A stretch of 64,000 bases of DNA. Source: Mermis nigrescens (Eukaryota > Nematoda > Enoplea > Mermithida > Mermithidae). This document shows, in pieces, positions 11,027-21,966 of this stretch. Positions within the stretch are counted from its first letter, which is position 1; every line of letters begins with the position of its first letter. A program made the position numbers and the translations under genes. Below the pieces are notes generated by a model, which worked only from the letters and a program-made list of their open reading frames with translations, did no database searches and was not told the origin of the DNA. Location: positions 2,108,001 through 2,172,000 of the forward strand of contig JAVLUZ010000271.1 of NCBI GenBank assembly GCA_036768485.1, given 5' to 3'.

Positions 11027-13718
11027 CTAGATCTCTGGCCCTTTCGCAGTAACCGTGTTTACATCATGAGGAGATGTAAGGGTTGGCTGTGGTGGGGGCA
11101 CATTCATGGTGGGTTGGTTATCTGCGGTGTAGGTGACATATGGTCGATTGAAATTATTGTCGCTGCGGTAATTTGAGTTGTAATATGTGCCACGCTGTTC
11201 ATTTGGGAACTGCACAAAAGGTGTATTTTGTCGCAATTGATTATTATAGCGATTATCGTAACGCGAATTTTGATAATTTGCACGCGAATTTTGGTAATAA
11301 TCATTACGATTTTGCCTAAAATTCGATCGTGGTTGCTTAGGTTCAAAGCGGTTATCATTATTCGCATAGTTAGATGAACGATGCTGACTAGAGTTACGAT
11401 ATCGTGATTGAGATCGATGTCTATTTTGCGAATTTGAACGCGATGGCGAACGATTTTGCCGCGAAAAAGAACGCAACTGGCTGCGTTTGCGAGCCATAGA
11501 GTTGTTATTTCGTTCGGGTTGGGTATTATAATTAGCATTATTAGACGCTTCTTGCCTCTGGCGCGTAAAACATTCCTCGTAGATATGACCTATGCGCTTG
11601 CAAAAGGTACAATATTTACGAGAGGAATTTTCTGGCTTCTCAGCACGCGACGAGCGATGAAACGTTCTATGACGCGAACGATCCGAATCATTTTGGTTAG
11701 ACGCGCGAGGAGTATCTTTAGGTACTACGCTGCCTACGGGAGCAGCTGTTACCAATACATAATGGTGTTAATGCTTTTTTCTCCTCAAATTCCTTATTAG
11801 CAAATTCAGCGCTTAGCGCATTGTCTAAAAATTCAGCTAATGATGCTCTAGGCTTTTTGTGATATGCCTCTTTTGAAATATGTGGTAATAAACCTTCTTT
11901 TAATTGATGTTGCATCAAATTATTGAAATGGTGCGAGTCAACTTCAAGATAAGGGTCAGATTTTATTAATTCTTTGCAAAGCGAGAGATAATAAGATTTA
12001 ACCGATTCGTTAGGCTGCTGTTAATGTGTCAAAAAACGAGTAAAGAGCGCACCGGTGTCCATTGGACAGAATTCGGCTATTAGCACTTGTTTAGTTTTTG
12101 AATAAGATTGTTGTATATCAGCAGGTAACAAACGGTATAAACGTGAAGCGTAGGGATCTAGAAATCCAGTCATAAATTTTAAACGATCAGCTTTGTCGAT
12201 ATCATAGGTATCGGCAAGTGATTCGAATTTGGCAAAATATGCTTTTATATCTGTTTTATCGCCATCAAAAATTTTTTATTTGCAATTGCAATTTGCATTT
12301 GTGCCATAAATGGTCCGCGATTCAAGGAATCAGCGAGATGCGATTTACCATGCGAGCCTTCAGATGAAGAATCTGAACTATAACGATGACGTTGTCTGCA
12401 CGATCTACTTTTGCGACGCGAACGACGGCTGCGCGGGCGATCATAACTATTAGATGAGCTTTCATCAGAAAATTTTACATGTCTTCTTCTACTAGATGAT
12501 TCAGGGAGAGGCACAGATTCGTTTTGCAAATTTGCAGGTTCGTTATTAATACCAGATAGATTTATCTCAACAGGTTGCGTTTCTATATTAGAGGAATGCA
12601 AAATAGGATTATTAGGTGGTATTTCCACATTTACGGGATTAGGTACGTAATTGTTTGGAAAAATTTCTCCTTGAGGTGGAAAATATTGCAGCAGTGGTGG
12701 ATTTAATTGCTGCTGCGAGTTCGCATTCGAAGAATTAGGTACGAAAGAAGGCGCATTACGATTTAAAGACAGCAACGGCCGAGATCGCGACGTCTGCAAA
12801 ATCGGTACTGACGGCTGCTAAATCATAGGTATGTTATCCGAAAAACCCGAGTTTTGCACTGGTTGCAAACCCGTGTTTAAAGGATTTTGTGATAAATTAG
12901 ATAACTGCAGGCGCGCGGTTCGTACAACTTTGAGCGATATTTTCGGGAATAGTTTCCAAAGGCGAGCGTGAATTAGATGCGCTGTTGCCAGTGGACAACA
13001 GTGAAGATGCACGATGCGTACTTTGCGCACGATTTGCACTTTGTGCATTAAATTCAGAAAAATTTGCACTATCAATTGAGTGGTTAACGCGCTCGGACGG
13101 ATTATTTTCAATGCGATTCGAAACTGGTTGGGGTTTAAGCATAGTGCTTAGCTCCAGACGCAGTTTACGCATTTCATCCGCATTTTCCTTTTTATCTTGA
13201 TTTACGCGCGTAGAAAGGTCCGAAAATTGCAAATGAATAGCTTGTAGCGCTTTCAAAATAAGATCATTAGTCACATTAGCACTAGCACAATCTTTGTCGG
13301 CATTTCTGCTATGACTACGATTACTTTCTACGTCAGAATCGGGATTTTCGCGCTCTGAACTGGTTTCAGGATTATTTGCCGTGTTAAGAGTAGTCGTATT
13401 ATCAATCATTGTATGATTTGATGAATTATCGATGTTAGGGTCCGAACTAGTTATCGAAGTTTGATTAATGCGTGCTTGCACAGTAGTCAATAACAGTTCC
13501 TCTTCGGACTGTGTATTGCTCGCGGCATTTAGTGACGCGGGTAATTTATCATTATTCGCCTTACTAGTTATGTCTTTATCGTTTTTGTCATTACTCGCAG
13601 AATTACTCGCGCTATTTGAGTCAACAGGCGCGGTGGGTAATTGGCGAGAAGAAGTAGGTGGCGTAGAAGGTTTTTTCAATTTAGCGGGCGGTGTCCGCAA
13701 AACCTTTTTTCCTGCCAT
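11027..13718 (-). pseudogene. Degenerate gag of element 1
   Basis: Starts with the same MAGKK basic N-terminus as element 2. It is broken by a +1 near 12903, a TAG at 12818-12820, a one-A deletion in the run at 12267-12271, a TAA at 12021-12023 and a frameshift near 11750. The CCHC zinc knuckle (C-x2-C-x4-H-x4-C) survives near 11570-11615, followed by an RS-rich stretch. At the point where element 2 has a TGA, this copy has a sense AGA codon. Confidence 0.88.
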
Positions 13719-14303
13719 TTTTATGTTATCAAGAACGTCAAAAAATATGACCTTGGGTAAAATAAATTTCAGTACGTCGAAATTTTGCCCAAAATAAATG
13801 TTTCAAATTTGGCCTTTGTTGTTCCAAAAACAGGTTTTTTCGCGTGAATAGTATTCGCTTACGTGAAGTAAGATATATCTGACATGAAATGATCGAAAAC
13901 AGATGGGACTAAGCCTAAAGCGCAAGACAGTGTACGTGGTTAGAAAAACAGGTAGGTAATACCCTAAGTGACAAAATTTCGTCGTCAAGAGAGAAAAATA
14001 ATGAATCGTCACCTGAGGGTCGACGTTTATAGAAAAATGCGAGCGTGATAGCTGCCTTCGTCAATAGCAGGTTCGACGGAAATAGAAAAAATAACAGTGA
14101 CTTTACCACAATACACAAAATCTTTACCACGGATGCTTACTTAAATTGCGCACTGCCACGATCGCGGTCAATACAACAACAAAGGTGAACAAAATGTTAC
14201 ACATTCTTAGATAGCCAAAATAATGATTTTTGGATCGAAAAATAATTTTACGATGATTGATCAGTTCGGCTGTAGCTAGCAGCCTAAAAGAGGGAACATC
14301 CAG
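13719..14303 (-). other. 5' leader of element 1
   Basis: Lies between the 5' LTR and the gag ATG. Directly after the LTR comes C then TGGATGTTCCC, where the primer-binding site should be; its TGG start fits a tRNA 3' end but I cannot name the tRNA. Two GTGGTAAAG motifs near 14108-14135 are possible splice donors and are conserved in element 2. Confidence 0.5.
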
Positions 14304-15343
14304 TGTAAATACATGGCCCCTAGCGTCTACGGAATCGACGCGGGAACCAAATGTATTTGCCTTCAAGACTTACTTAGGTACGTAGGTACTTAGGTCTGCA
14401 CTTAGCGCTGGCCCCGATGGCTTAGCCTGGGATCGCTTTGATCCTTGGACCCTTACAAACCTTACGGCTTCGATCCCCTCGGTCCTAATTTGCTGACCGC
14501 TTCTGGTCGGGTGATCTCAGCAGCTACGCCCTAAGACCTAAGGCTACCTACCTAATCTCGGAATTGCCGCGGAGGTCAGTTGACCTATCTCAAACCTCAA
14601 GTTGATTATTTAACTTATTTTCTGGTTAGGCTTGATCCGAAATGTTTTTGGTTCCTAATACGTGTAGCACAATAGACTTAGAAAACAACAACAGCGAGCT
14701 CTATACTGATCAATCATCCTTAAAGATTAAATAATATTTTTAATCAATTTTGGGTTTGAGAAAAGAATTAAGGTTTTCGAACAAAATAAGCAATCATATG
14801 GAATTTACCTATCCGTCCACTCAGAAGAGTCGAAGTCCTCTACGTGGGAATTTCCGACCTTACCCTCGGTATATCCGAAACCCCTGGGTAGGTTTTCTCC
14901 AATTTATTTCAAACGCTGAATACGCGGCCTAACTGCCAGACAACAAAAATAACACAAAAGAAAAACAAAATGTACGCAACTATACACTCGTACGATTGCC
15001 AACAAGAATGCCAACAAGACTAACTACACTGGCCTCAAGGGACCATTACAGTAAAATAAACAAACGTCAAATTAACGTAATACTGGAACACTTTTATCTC
15101 AAATCAATTATTCTAAGCTAATATGAGCGGTATGCATTAAACAATTACTATTATCATATACTTAAGTCTATGTTACCGGACAAGTATCTTATTGTTTTTT
15201 ATTATTGAAAATTGGAAAAAGTGGGAAGACCGAAGGCATAGCCCACAGTACACTATCGTAGATAGCTATTAGTATTGGCTATGTGAGTGGCTACCGCGAA
15301 CTGCTAAGGCAAGTTCGCCAAACGTGTAACTCTCGTAGTTACA
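14304..15343 (-). repeat. 5' LTR of element 1
   Basis: 1,040-bp partner of 1001-2041, about 2.4% diverged by eye. It ends at the TAGC target duplication (15344-15347), after which the Harbinger transposase coding sequence resumes. Promoter function is expected but no TATA box was assigned. Confidence 0.93.
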
Positions 15344-15818
15344 TAGCGATGACGAGGACGATGTTGAACCACCTGTGAAAAAGAGACTTATTCGACCGAG
15401 TATCAATTTTGAATTGGATGATTTTGTTGATCGGTTCAGAATGAGTCGAGTGACAATGGAGAGAATCCTACTAATCTTTAGGGCCTCGATTAATGGCCAC
15501 GTCAGACAAAAATTTTCCGCTCAGTCCGAAAGAACAATTATTACTTGCTGTTAGATTTCTAGCTACAGGCGCTATTATGCAGATCGTCGGCGATGCCCAC
15601 GGACCGCACAAATCAACTGTTTCACGAAAAGTCAGAAAAGTAGTCGATTTGCTGAATGACATTTATTTTAATTCTATTATCCGTTGGCCCGACACCATCA
15701 CTACAGTAGCGAACGAATTCTACAACATAGGCAAAATGCCTTGCGTCATGGGTTGTATGGATGGAACACATAATCCACTGAAGGCGCCTTCAGAAAATGA
15801 ACCGCAATATGTCAACCG

Positions 15819-17427
15819 GTATTGATTGACTGGGAAATTAGGACGTTTTGAACAGTTTCCCCGCCACCGTTTTTTAGCCGATCCATAATAGCCGCAGTAA
15901 CGAAGCTTTTTATACAACTAGCTTACAACTTCTTGTCTTTAAGTTTTTGTGCAGAAGTCAATTAAGGTTGTTTACATTCATACCTTAAATTTGATTACTG
16001 TATCTTTATTCTGTCTCTCAAAAACGGTGGCGGAGAAATTGTTATAAGGTCCGTAAATTATCACCAACATAACTTAACATTTTTTCAAGCTTTAGCTTCT
16101 CAAGAAATGTTGTTTATTTTTACCCTTATCATAAAAACAGTTGTAAAAAAGGCGAAAGGCATACCGGTACGGGGCTTAGATGTGCAAGGACAGGTCAGGC
16201 AGTGGGGTAAAAGCTCAAAAACCCGAAATATTTAATTTAGTGTTCAGGACTTTTTAGCAATTTAAACGACGAAAATAATCGAAATAGCGTCTAAAACGCT
16301 TTTTCGTGCTAAAACCACATTGTTATAGCATTTTATTCCATTTTGACTAAATTATATTGCTTTCAATACAACAAAATATAGAAATTGAATGATTTTGGAT
16401 GTTTTCTGAGTAAAAGAGCACATAAAAGTTTCTACGAAAAATGTTGCCATTAGTACTGCTCTAACTCTTGTACTCAAAAATGATGCAAAAAACGTCCTAT
16501 AAGCTCAAAATTGCCGGACAGACCTATATTGCTGACCTTTCAGCGGGTTGAGGGGTGGGGAGCACACGTGGACGTAAAGGTGGGGGTTTTGGGGGGTATG
16601 CACCCCAGAAGTTGAAATTCCCTCCCCCAGAAATCAAAATACCCTCCCCAGAATTCAATTTTTGAATTTTTTTTGCTTCTTTAGCAATTTTTGATGCCAT
16701 TGAATAGTGCTTGATGAGAAACGTCGAAAAATGGTGTACGACCACTTTTAAGACCATTTTTTACCTTTGAAAAATCTTGCACCCCCCCCAAATTTTGGTG
16801 CTGCCCACGTATGGTGTCAGGGATCAGTCAGACGTCTAATGCGCTAAGCGCTTCATGAATTAGCATAAATGCTAAAATCATTCAAGGAAGAATGACTATT
16901 GGCACATTCTGAATAATTTTAAACAACTTTGCAGAAAAAATCTTGTCTTTCATTCATTTTGGCTTAATATTACCTAATCCTTCTTTTTTATTTTCTGAGG
17001 TATTTGTCCTCGAACTTCCATATGCCTGTCCGATAATGTATGACTTAAGGAAATTTTCAATTATTATCAGTAGGACGCACTTAATGTGATTTCGACATTC
17101 AAGAACGAATTTAAAAATAAATAGAAAATAACTTAAAGATGAAAGCTAAAATTTTCTCCGTTTATTCCATTTTTATATCTTATATTTTCTCTTATTTTTA
17201 TCCTTTACACTCTATATACATACCTACCTTCTGTTTCTGTAACAGAGTTAAAAGATTTGTATTTTTAAACAAAATGACCCCTTTTAATCAAAACTTGCTA
17301 AGTAAGTTTGTAAAGGTGGTATAGGCTAAATTTTTAGAAATTAAATTAAAAATTGAAAACGCGATGAGATTTTTTTCACATCTTTCTGCTCCTAGTTTTG
17401 CCCCGGTCAATCAATATACATATGTAG
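15819..17427 (+). other. Intron of the Harbinger transposase
   Basis: The donor GTATTG follows AACCG at 15818 and the acceptor TATGTAG ends at 17427. Splicing completes an Arg codon and restores the conserved family motif, with no frame problem at the junction. At 1.6 kb it is long for a transposon intron and has been enlarged by a hAT-like MITE at 16563-16814. The rest is AT-rich with no other feature. Confidence 0.75.
16563..16814 (-). repeat. hAT-like MITE, family R1, in the Harbinger intron
   Basis: Reverse-orientation copy of the R1 family found in the right half of the window. Read on the minus strand it starts CATACGTGGGCAGCACC, contains the conserved GAATTCTGGGG blocks, and ends ACGTGTG. 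The flanking 8-mers match poorly, so the target duplication has decayed or was never present. Confidence 0.65.
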
Positions 17428-18048
17428 ACATGGGACTCATTCTATCAACTGCTTAATGGTCTGCGACCCTGATTATAAATTTTATTACGTTTAATCACGG
17501 TGGCCTGGCAGCGTCAGTGATGCTCGGGTTTTTCGCAATAGCTCATTATCTAAACTGCTAGACGAGGGATGGTCTCCATTAGAGGATGGCATTATTCTTG
17601 CTGATTCGGGATATGCCTGTACAGAGAAAGTTTTGACTCCTATTCTAAAGCCAATGGGACAACTCAGCAACTCTGAGAAAGTGTACAATATAGCTCACAA
17701 AAAAACTCGAGGACTAATCGAAAATTCATTTGGAATATTAAAGCAACGATTTGCTTGTTTACAATATTTACGCGTGGAACCTAACTATGCCGGAAAAATT
17801 GTGCTTGCTTGTTGCATACTTCACAATCTTATTCTTCCCGAATTACCTAACGATGATAGCGATATTGACCACGGCTCTGCCACGGAATGGGTGGGAGACT
17901 CGAACATTACGGATGTTGTGAATGATGGGGACGATACCCGCAGAAACAAAATGATTGTATCTTTTTTTCGTAACGTCCCCTGTGACATAAGTGATGCATT
18001 TGTTACAATTTATTACACGACAGCGCATTTAGAACGATTGGGGTGCAT

Positions 18049-19208
18049 TTCCGCCGCATAGGTCACTTCCGCCGCATAGTTCATTTCCGCCGCATCGGTC
18101 ACTTCCGCCGCATAGTTCACTTCCGCCGCATAATACAGTTCCGCCGCATATTACGGAATAATTGCTATATGCGCTACGATTTGCCAAAGTGAGGGGGCGG
18201 ACCCAACATAAAATGGTCTTATTTCTTGTAAACTTCGCTGAGATAGCCGGTAAAAACTGCATTTTCCTACATTTTTCAAAACAAGATCATAAAATAAAAC
18301 TTTTCAATAATTTTCTACTATATTGGCTGTAAAAGTGTCATCTTTAGCCACATTTAAGGTAATTCATGGTAAATAATTCTCACGATGCGAACCACCTACA
18401 TTTTTAAGACTTTGTTACATAAAAATGCAATTTTCTCCTTAGTGAAATTCGTACTAGCTTCAATATTCGTACATTTAGTCTCACCAATACGAATATATAC
18501 GAGGGTTCAGTCACACCCCACTTATCCTCATACTTTTCTGTGCTCTATATTTATGTGTGATTGTATTTGTTGAAAAGAATTTATAAAATCAGGAGCATGG
18601 AAGTGCTCATTCGTCTTAAATGACAACACTATGCAACAAAAAATGAACTATTATTAAGACAATTATTCGATGACTAATAAAACATCGTTTTCAATTAATA
18701 CCAGCAAACTAATTCGCGTTGTTAGCACCAAATTTTTCGACAAAGAAAAGCTCATTTAAAATTCAATTTTTAACAGTGAATGCGTGGTAAAATTTTGCCT
18801 TACCTCATTTATTGATTGAAGTTCACAGGATGATCCAGGAAGGAACTGCTTATCCAACGCTGCATAATATGGCTTTATGACTATCAAATAGCTACCTAAT
18901 AAGTGAACCCAGTTATCTAAGTCGGACATAATATTTTTAACTGAAAATTTTTTATTACATTTTGTAGTCGGACATTTTATTTTTTACTAAAAAACTTTTA
19001 TTACATTTTCTTTAATTAAACGGAAACCCGTATAAGTTCTATGTTTTAAATGCTCATTACTCTGCTCTAAAATGCACTTTGTGCAATTAATAACGATAGC
19101 GACTGTTCCGTACTATTATGCGACTATGCGGCGGAAATGAACTAGGCGGCGGAAGTGAACTATGCGGCGGAAGTGAACTATGCGGCGGAAATGACCTAGG
19201 CGGCGGAA
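18049..19208. mobile_element. Foldback-type element with tandem-repeat termini
   Basis: A 1,160-bp insertion whose left end is six copies of an 18-bp unit (TTCCGCCGCATAGTTCAC and variants, 18049-18156) and whose right end is five inverted copies (19123-19208). It is flanked by the 6-bp direct repeat GTGCAT (18043-18048, 19209-19214). The ~960-bp interior is AT-rich with no recognisable coding sequence. Terminal arrays of short tandem repeats in opposite orientation are the hallmark of foldback elements. It interrupts the last codons of the Harbinger transposase. The superfamily is not assigned. Confidence 0.75.
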
Positions 19209-20110
19209 GTGCATCCGACCCTTTAGAACACGCAGTAGAACATAGATTACTTACGAAAAAATTCAACATAAGTATAATGCAACATTTAAACAGAATTACG
19301 ATTTGCTTAAATTCAGAGTAGGTGTAACTTTTAACAATCCTTATCGTAATTGTCAGATGGGTTTTGCAGAAATTCATGAGTTTCTGCATTAAAATCGTTT
19401 TGCGGAATCGTGTCATAATTGATATAGGTAAGTCCAGAAGAGCTGGCATGTGGAAGGACCATTGATGGCAGCTCGTTAGGCACTGAATAAGCGAAATGTG
19501 GCAATTTTAATTGTCTTTCTAAAACTCTGATTTGAAGCAAATTTTTGTACTTTTCGATTTCCAGATTTTCAATCTCCTTGCGTTTCTTTTCCCCACTCAG
19601 CTTATTTAATTCATCCATGTTTTCTATTTCCCGCCGCAACTTTTCATTCGTAAGTTTCATCATTTCAATATGAAGTTCACTTTTTCATCCTGGCTAATTT
19701 TTTCCATTCCATCTGAATTTCCCGAAAGTTTTCCAGTTAAGCGTCGTTTTTTCAAAGGCACGTTAAGCGTAGGCACTTGCACTTGTGCTTCGAGTTTACC
19801 ATCGCTAATGTCAGACTCAGCCAGCGATTGGGCGGTTAAACTTTCTGGAATATTTAAACCTATCAAACCGGGTGACTCACGTCCCAAAATGTCGAATATT
19901 TTAAAATCAATATCGGAAAATTGGGAATCCAAACCACCCTCTGCTCCGGTTTTAGATGCTTTATCGCGTTTTGCAACAGACGCCGCCCGAAGGTTCTGCC
20001 ATGCGGAATCCCTAATATAACTTCCGTCAGTATTATTTGGAAAAGAATAACCAATTGCTGTAGCATAGTCATAGATCTTATTCCAAGTTTCCAGCTTTTT
20101 TCTTTGGTAA

Positions 20111-21173
20111 TGTAAATGTAGCCGGTTCGATCTGGGTCTACAGAATCATCACAGATACGAACTGCACTAACATTCACCTGCGAGATTTACCTAGAGTACG
20201 TAGGTACTTAAGTCTACGCTTAGTGCTGGCCCCGATCGCGCGGCTCTAAGGCTTTCGATCTTTGGACCCTTACAGACCTTACGGCTTCGATCCCCTCAGC
20301 CCTAATATTGCTGGCCGCTTTTACGTCGGGTGATCTCAGCAGCTACGCCCTAAGACCTAAGGCTACCTACCTAGTCTCGGTAATTGCCGCGGAGGTCAGT
20401 TGACCTATCTCAAGCTCAAGTTGTAATTTAACTTATTTTCAATCAGTGCCTGATTCGAAATGTTTTGGTTCCTAATTTGTGTAGCACGCTGAACTGTGAA
20501 AACAACAACAACGAGCTCTATGCTGATCAATCATCCCTAGAGATTAGATAATAATTTTGATCAATTTTTGGCTTGAGAAATAAATTATGGTTTTCGAATA
20601 GAAAAAGGCTATCATACGGAATTTACCTATCAGTCCACTAGAAGGTGGAAGTCCTCGACAAAGGGATGGTGGCCGACCTAACCCTCGGTATAACCAAAAC
20701 CACTGGATTGGTTTTCTATGCTTTTATTCGACGAAGAACACACGGCCTATAGCCGGGAAAGCAAAATACGCAAACGAAAAACGATAATGTACAGTCGAAA
20801 TAACCGGCCAACGAAAAACCAAAAAGCTAGAAAACTAATACGACCTTAAGTACACTGGCCTCAAGGACCATTACAGTAAATTAAAACAATGATCAATTTA
20901 ACATAATACTGAAATGACTTTTATCTCAGATCGAAAGTTCTCGATTCACGTAAGCGGTATGCATTAAACAATTACTATTATCATACACTTAGCTCTATGC
21001 TACCGGACAAGTATCTAAATGTTTTTTATTATTGAAAATTTGGGGAAATAATGGGAAGACCGAAGGCATAGCCCACAGTACACTATCATAGATAGCTACT
21101 AGTATTGACTATGTTATGGCTATTGCGAACTGCTAAGGCAGGTTCGCCTAAACGTGTAACTCTCGCAGTTACA
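20111..21173 (-). repeat. 3' LTR of element 2
   Basis: 1,063 bp, beginning TGTAAC and ending TTTACA on the minus strand. It is related to the element 1 LTR over most of its length but clearly diverged, with its own sequence at the minus-strand 3' end (20111-20190). The two elements therefore represent separate subfamilies. Confidence 0.93.
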
Positions 21174-21183
21174 CTCCCCCACG
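21174..21183 (-). other. Polypurine tract of element 2
   Basis: CGTGGGGGAG on the minus strand, directly upstream of the 3' LTR and identical to the element 1 tract. Confidence 0.75.
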
Positions 21184-21966
21184 TATAGAAAAAAATTAGT
21201 AACAAAGTGGAGAATTTTTTCGGGGGTACCAACAATGGCACTAGCGTCGGCGACGCTCTACAACTCGGCTCTCTGGCGTTCGCAACGCCTCTACTCTGGC
21301 GTCCGCAATGCCTCATCCTGAGCGAACGTGAAAAACAAAAATAAAAAGAACAAAAAAATAACAAATATCGATAGCCGGTCAACGCATGACCTCGTTTGCA
21401 CTCAGGAAAAACTCTCGAGCAACACTCACAATGGCACTAGGGATAACTATATTGTTGCCCGAGTAATGATGAACTCCGGTCTTGGACAGCATTGCATAAT
21501 ATTCGATTATGCTGCCCAAGTAGCCTCCTTCAGTCCCCGGGTAATGAGAAAAATTTTGATTTGAAAAATTTTGTAGATTGGGTGTAAATTAACCCCTTGT
21601 CCGTTAAAGAGTTAAGGTACCATAATAGTAACACCGCTAATTAAACACAAGAAAATTTAAGACACGGAATGATAAGGCAACATTATGCTGAGCAAAAAAT
21701 TAAAGTCACTGACGAATTAAAATACAAAGGTAAAATGAGAAAAAATGACAAATTATGCAAGATTACGGGGAGAAATACGAGCACCGACAAAGAAAAATTT
21801 ACAGCAAGAGAAAAAATGACAAGAGAAAAAATACACAAGAAATAGACAATACACGAAGTCCTGGAATCCACATCAGGACGAAAAACGAAAAAATTGACAA
21901 AAAGCTGCTGGTCAAAAGTCGACGCTGTTGCAGAGTTCCAAAAGTTCAGTACGTCGAAATTGTAAA
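21184..21966 (-). other. 3' untranslated region of element 2
   Basis: Homologous to 2052-2830 of element 1, with the same imperfect repeats around GGCGTTCGCAACGCC. No coding sequence recognised. Confidence 0.6.

Larger units (their letters stand above)
1001..15343 (-). mobile_element. Ty3/gypsy LTR retrotransposon, element 1 (with exonuclease ORF3)
   Basis: A 14,343-bp element on the minus strand with LTRs at 1001-2041 and 14304-15343, flanked by the 4-bp direct repeat TAGC (997-1000, 15344-15347). It is inserted in exon 1 of the Harbinger transposase. In transcription order it carries leader, gag, protease, reverse transcriptase, RNase H and integrase in one degenerate frame, then a long exonuclease ORF that is nearly intact. 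By eye its two LTRs differ at about 25 positions (roughly 2.4%), so it is older than element 2. Confidence 0.93.
983..18061 (+). pseudogene. Harbinger transposase (HARBI1-type DDE nuclease), interrupted
   Basis: Coding parts are 983-1000, 15348-15818 and 17428-18061. The first two join when element 1 and one TAGC duplication are removed, giving an acidic serine-rich start (MMISSSS then DDEDD). Exon 1 then has a +1 frameshift in the T-run at 15477-15479. Exon 1 carries the first catalytic Asp in the MDGTH motif; exon 2 carries the second in ADSGY and the Glu in ENSFG, followed by a leucine/cysteine-rich helix. A GT-AG intron (15819-17427) joins them within the conserved NRxGxHSIN stretch, which confirms the junction. 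An in-frame TAA at 17492-17494 lies just before the RWPGS motif. The foldback insertion at 18049 replaces the last residues; without it the frame would stop at 19243-19245. About 373 codons, normal for the family. Broken by four independent lesions. Confidence 0.88.

Noticed and set aside
18029..18262. Gly/Cys/Ser-repeat open frame (and 19087-19449 on the minus strand)
   Set aside because: Produced by the 18-bp tandem units of the foldback element termini.
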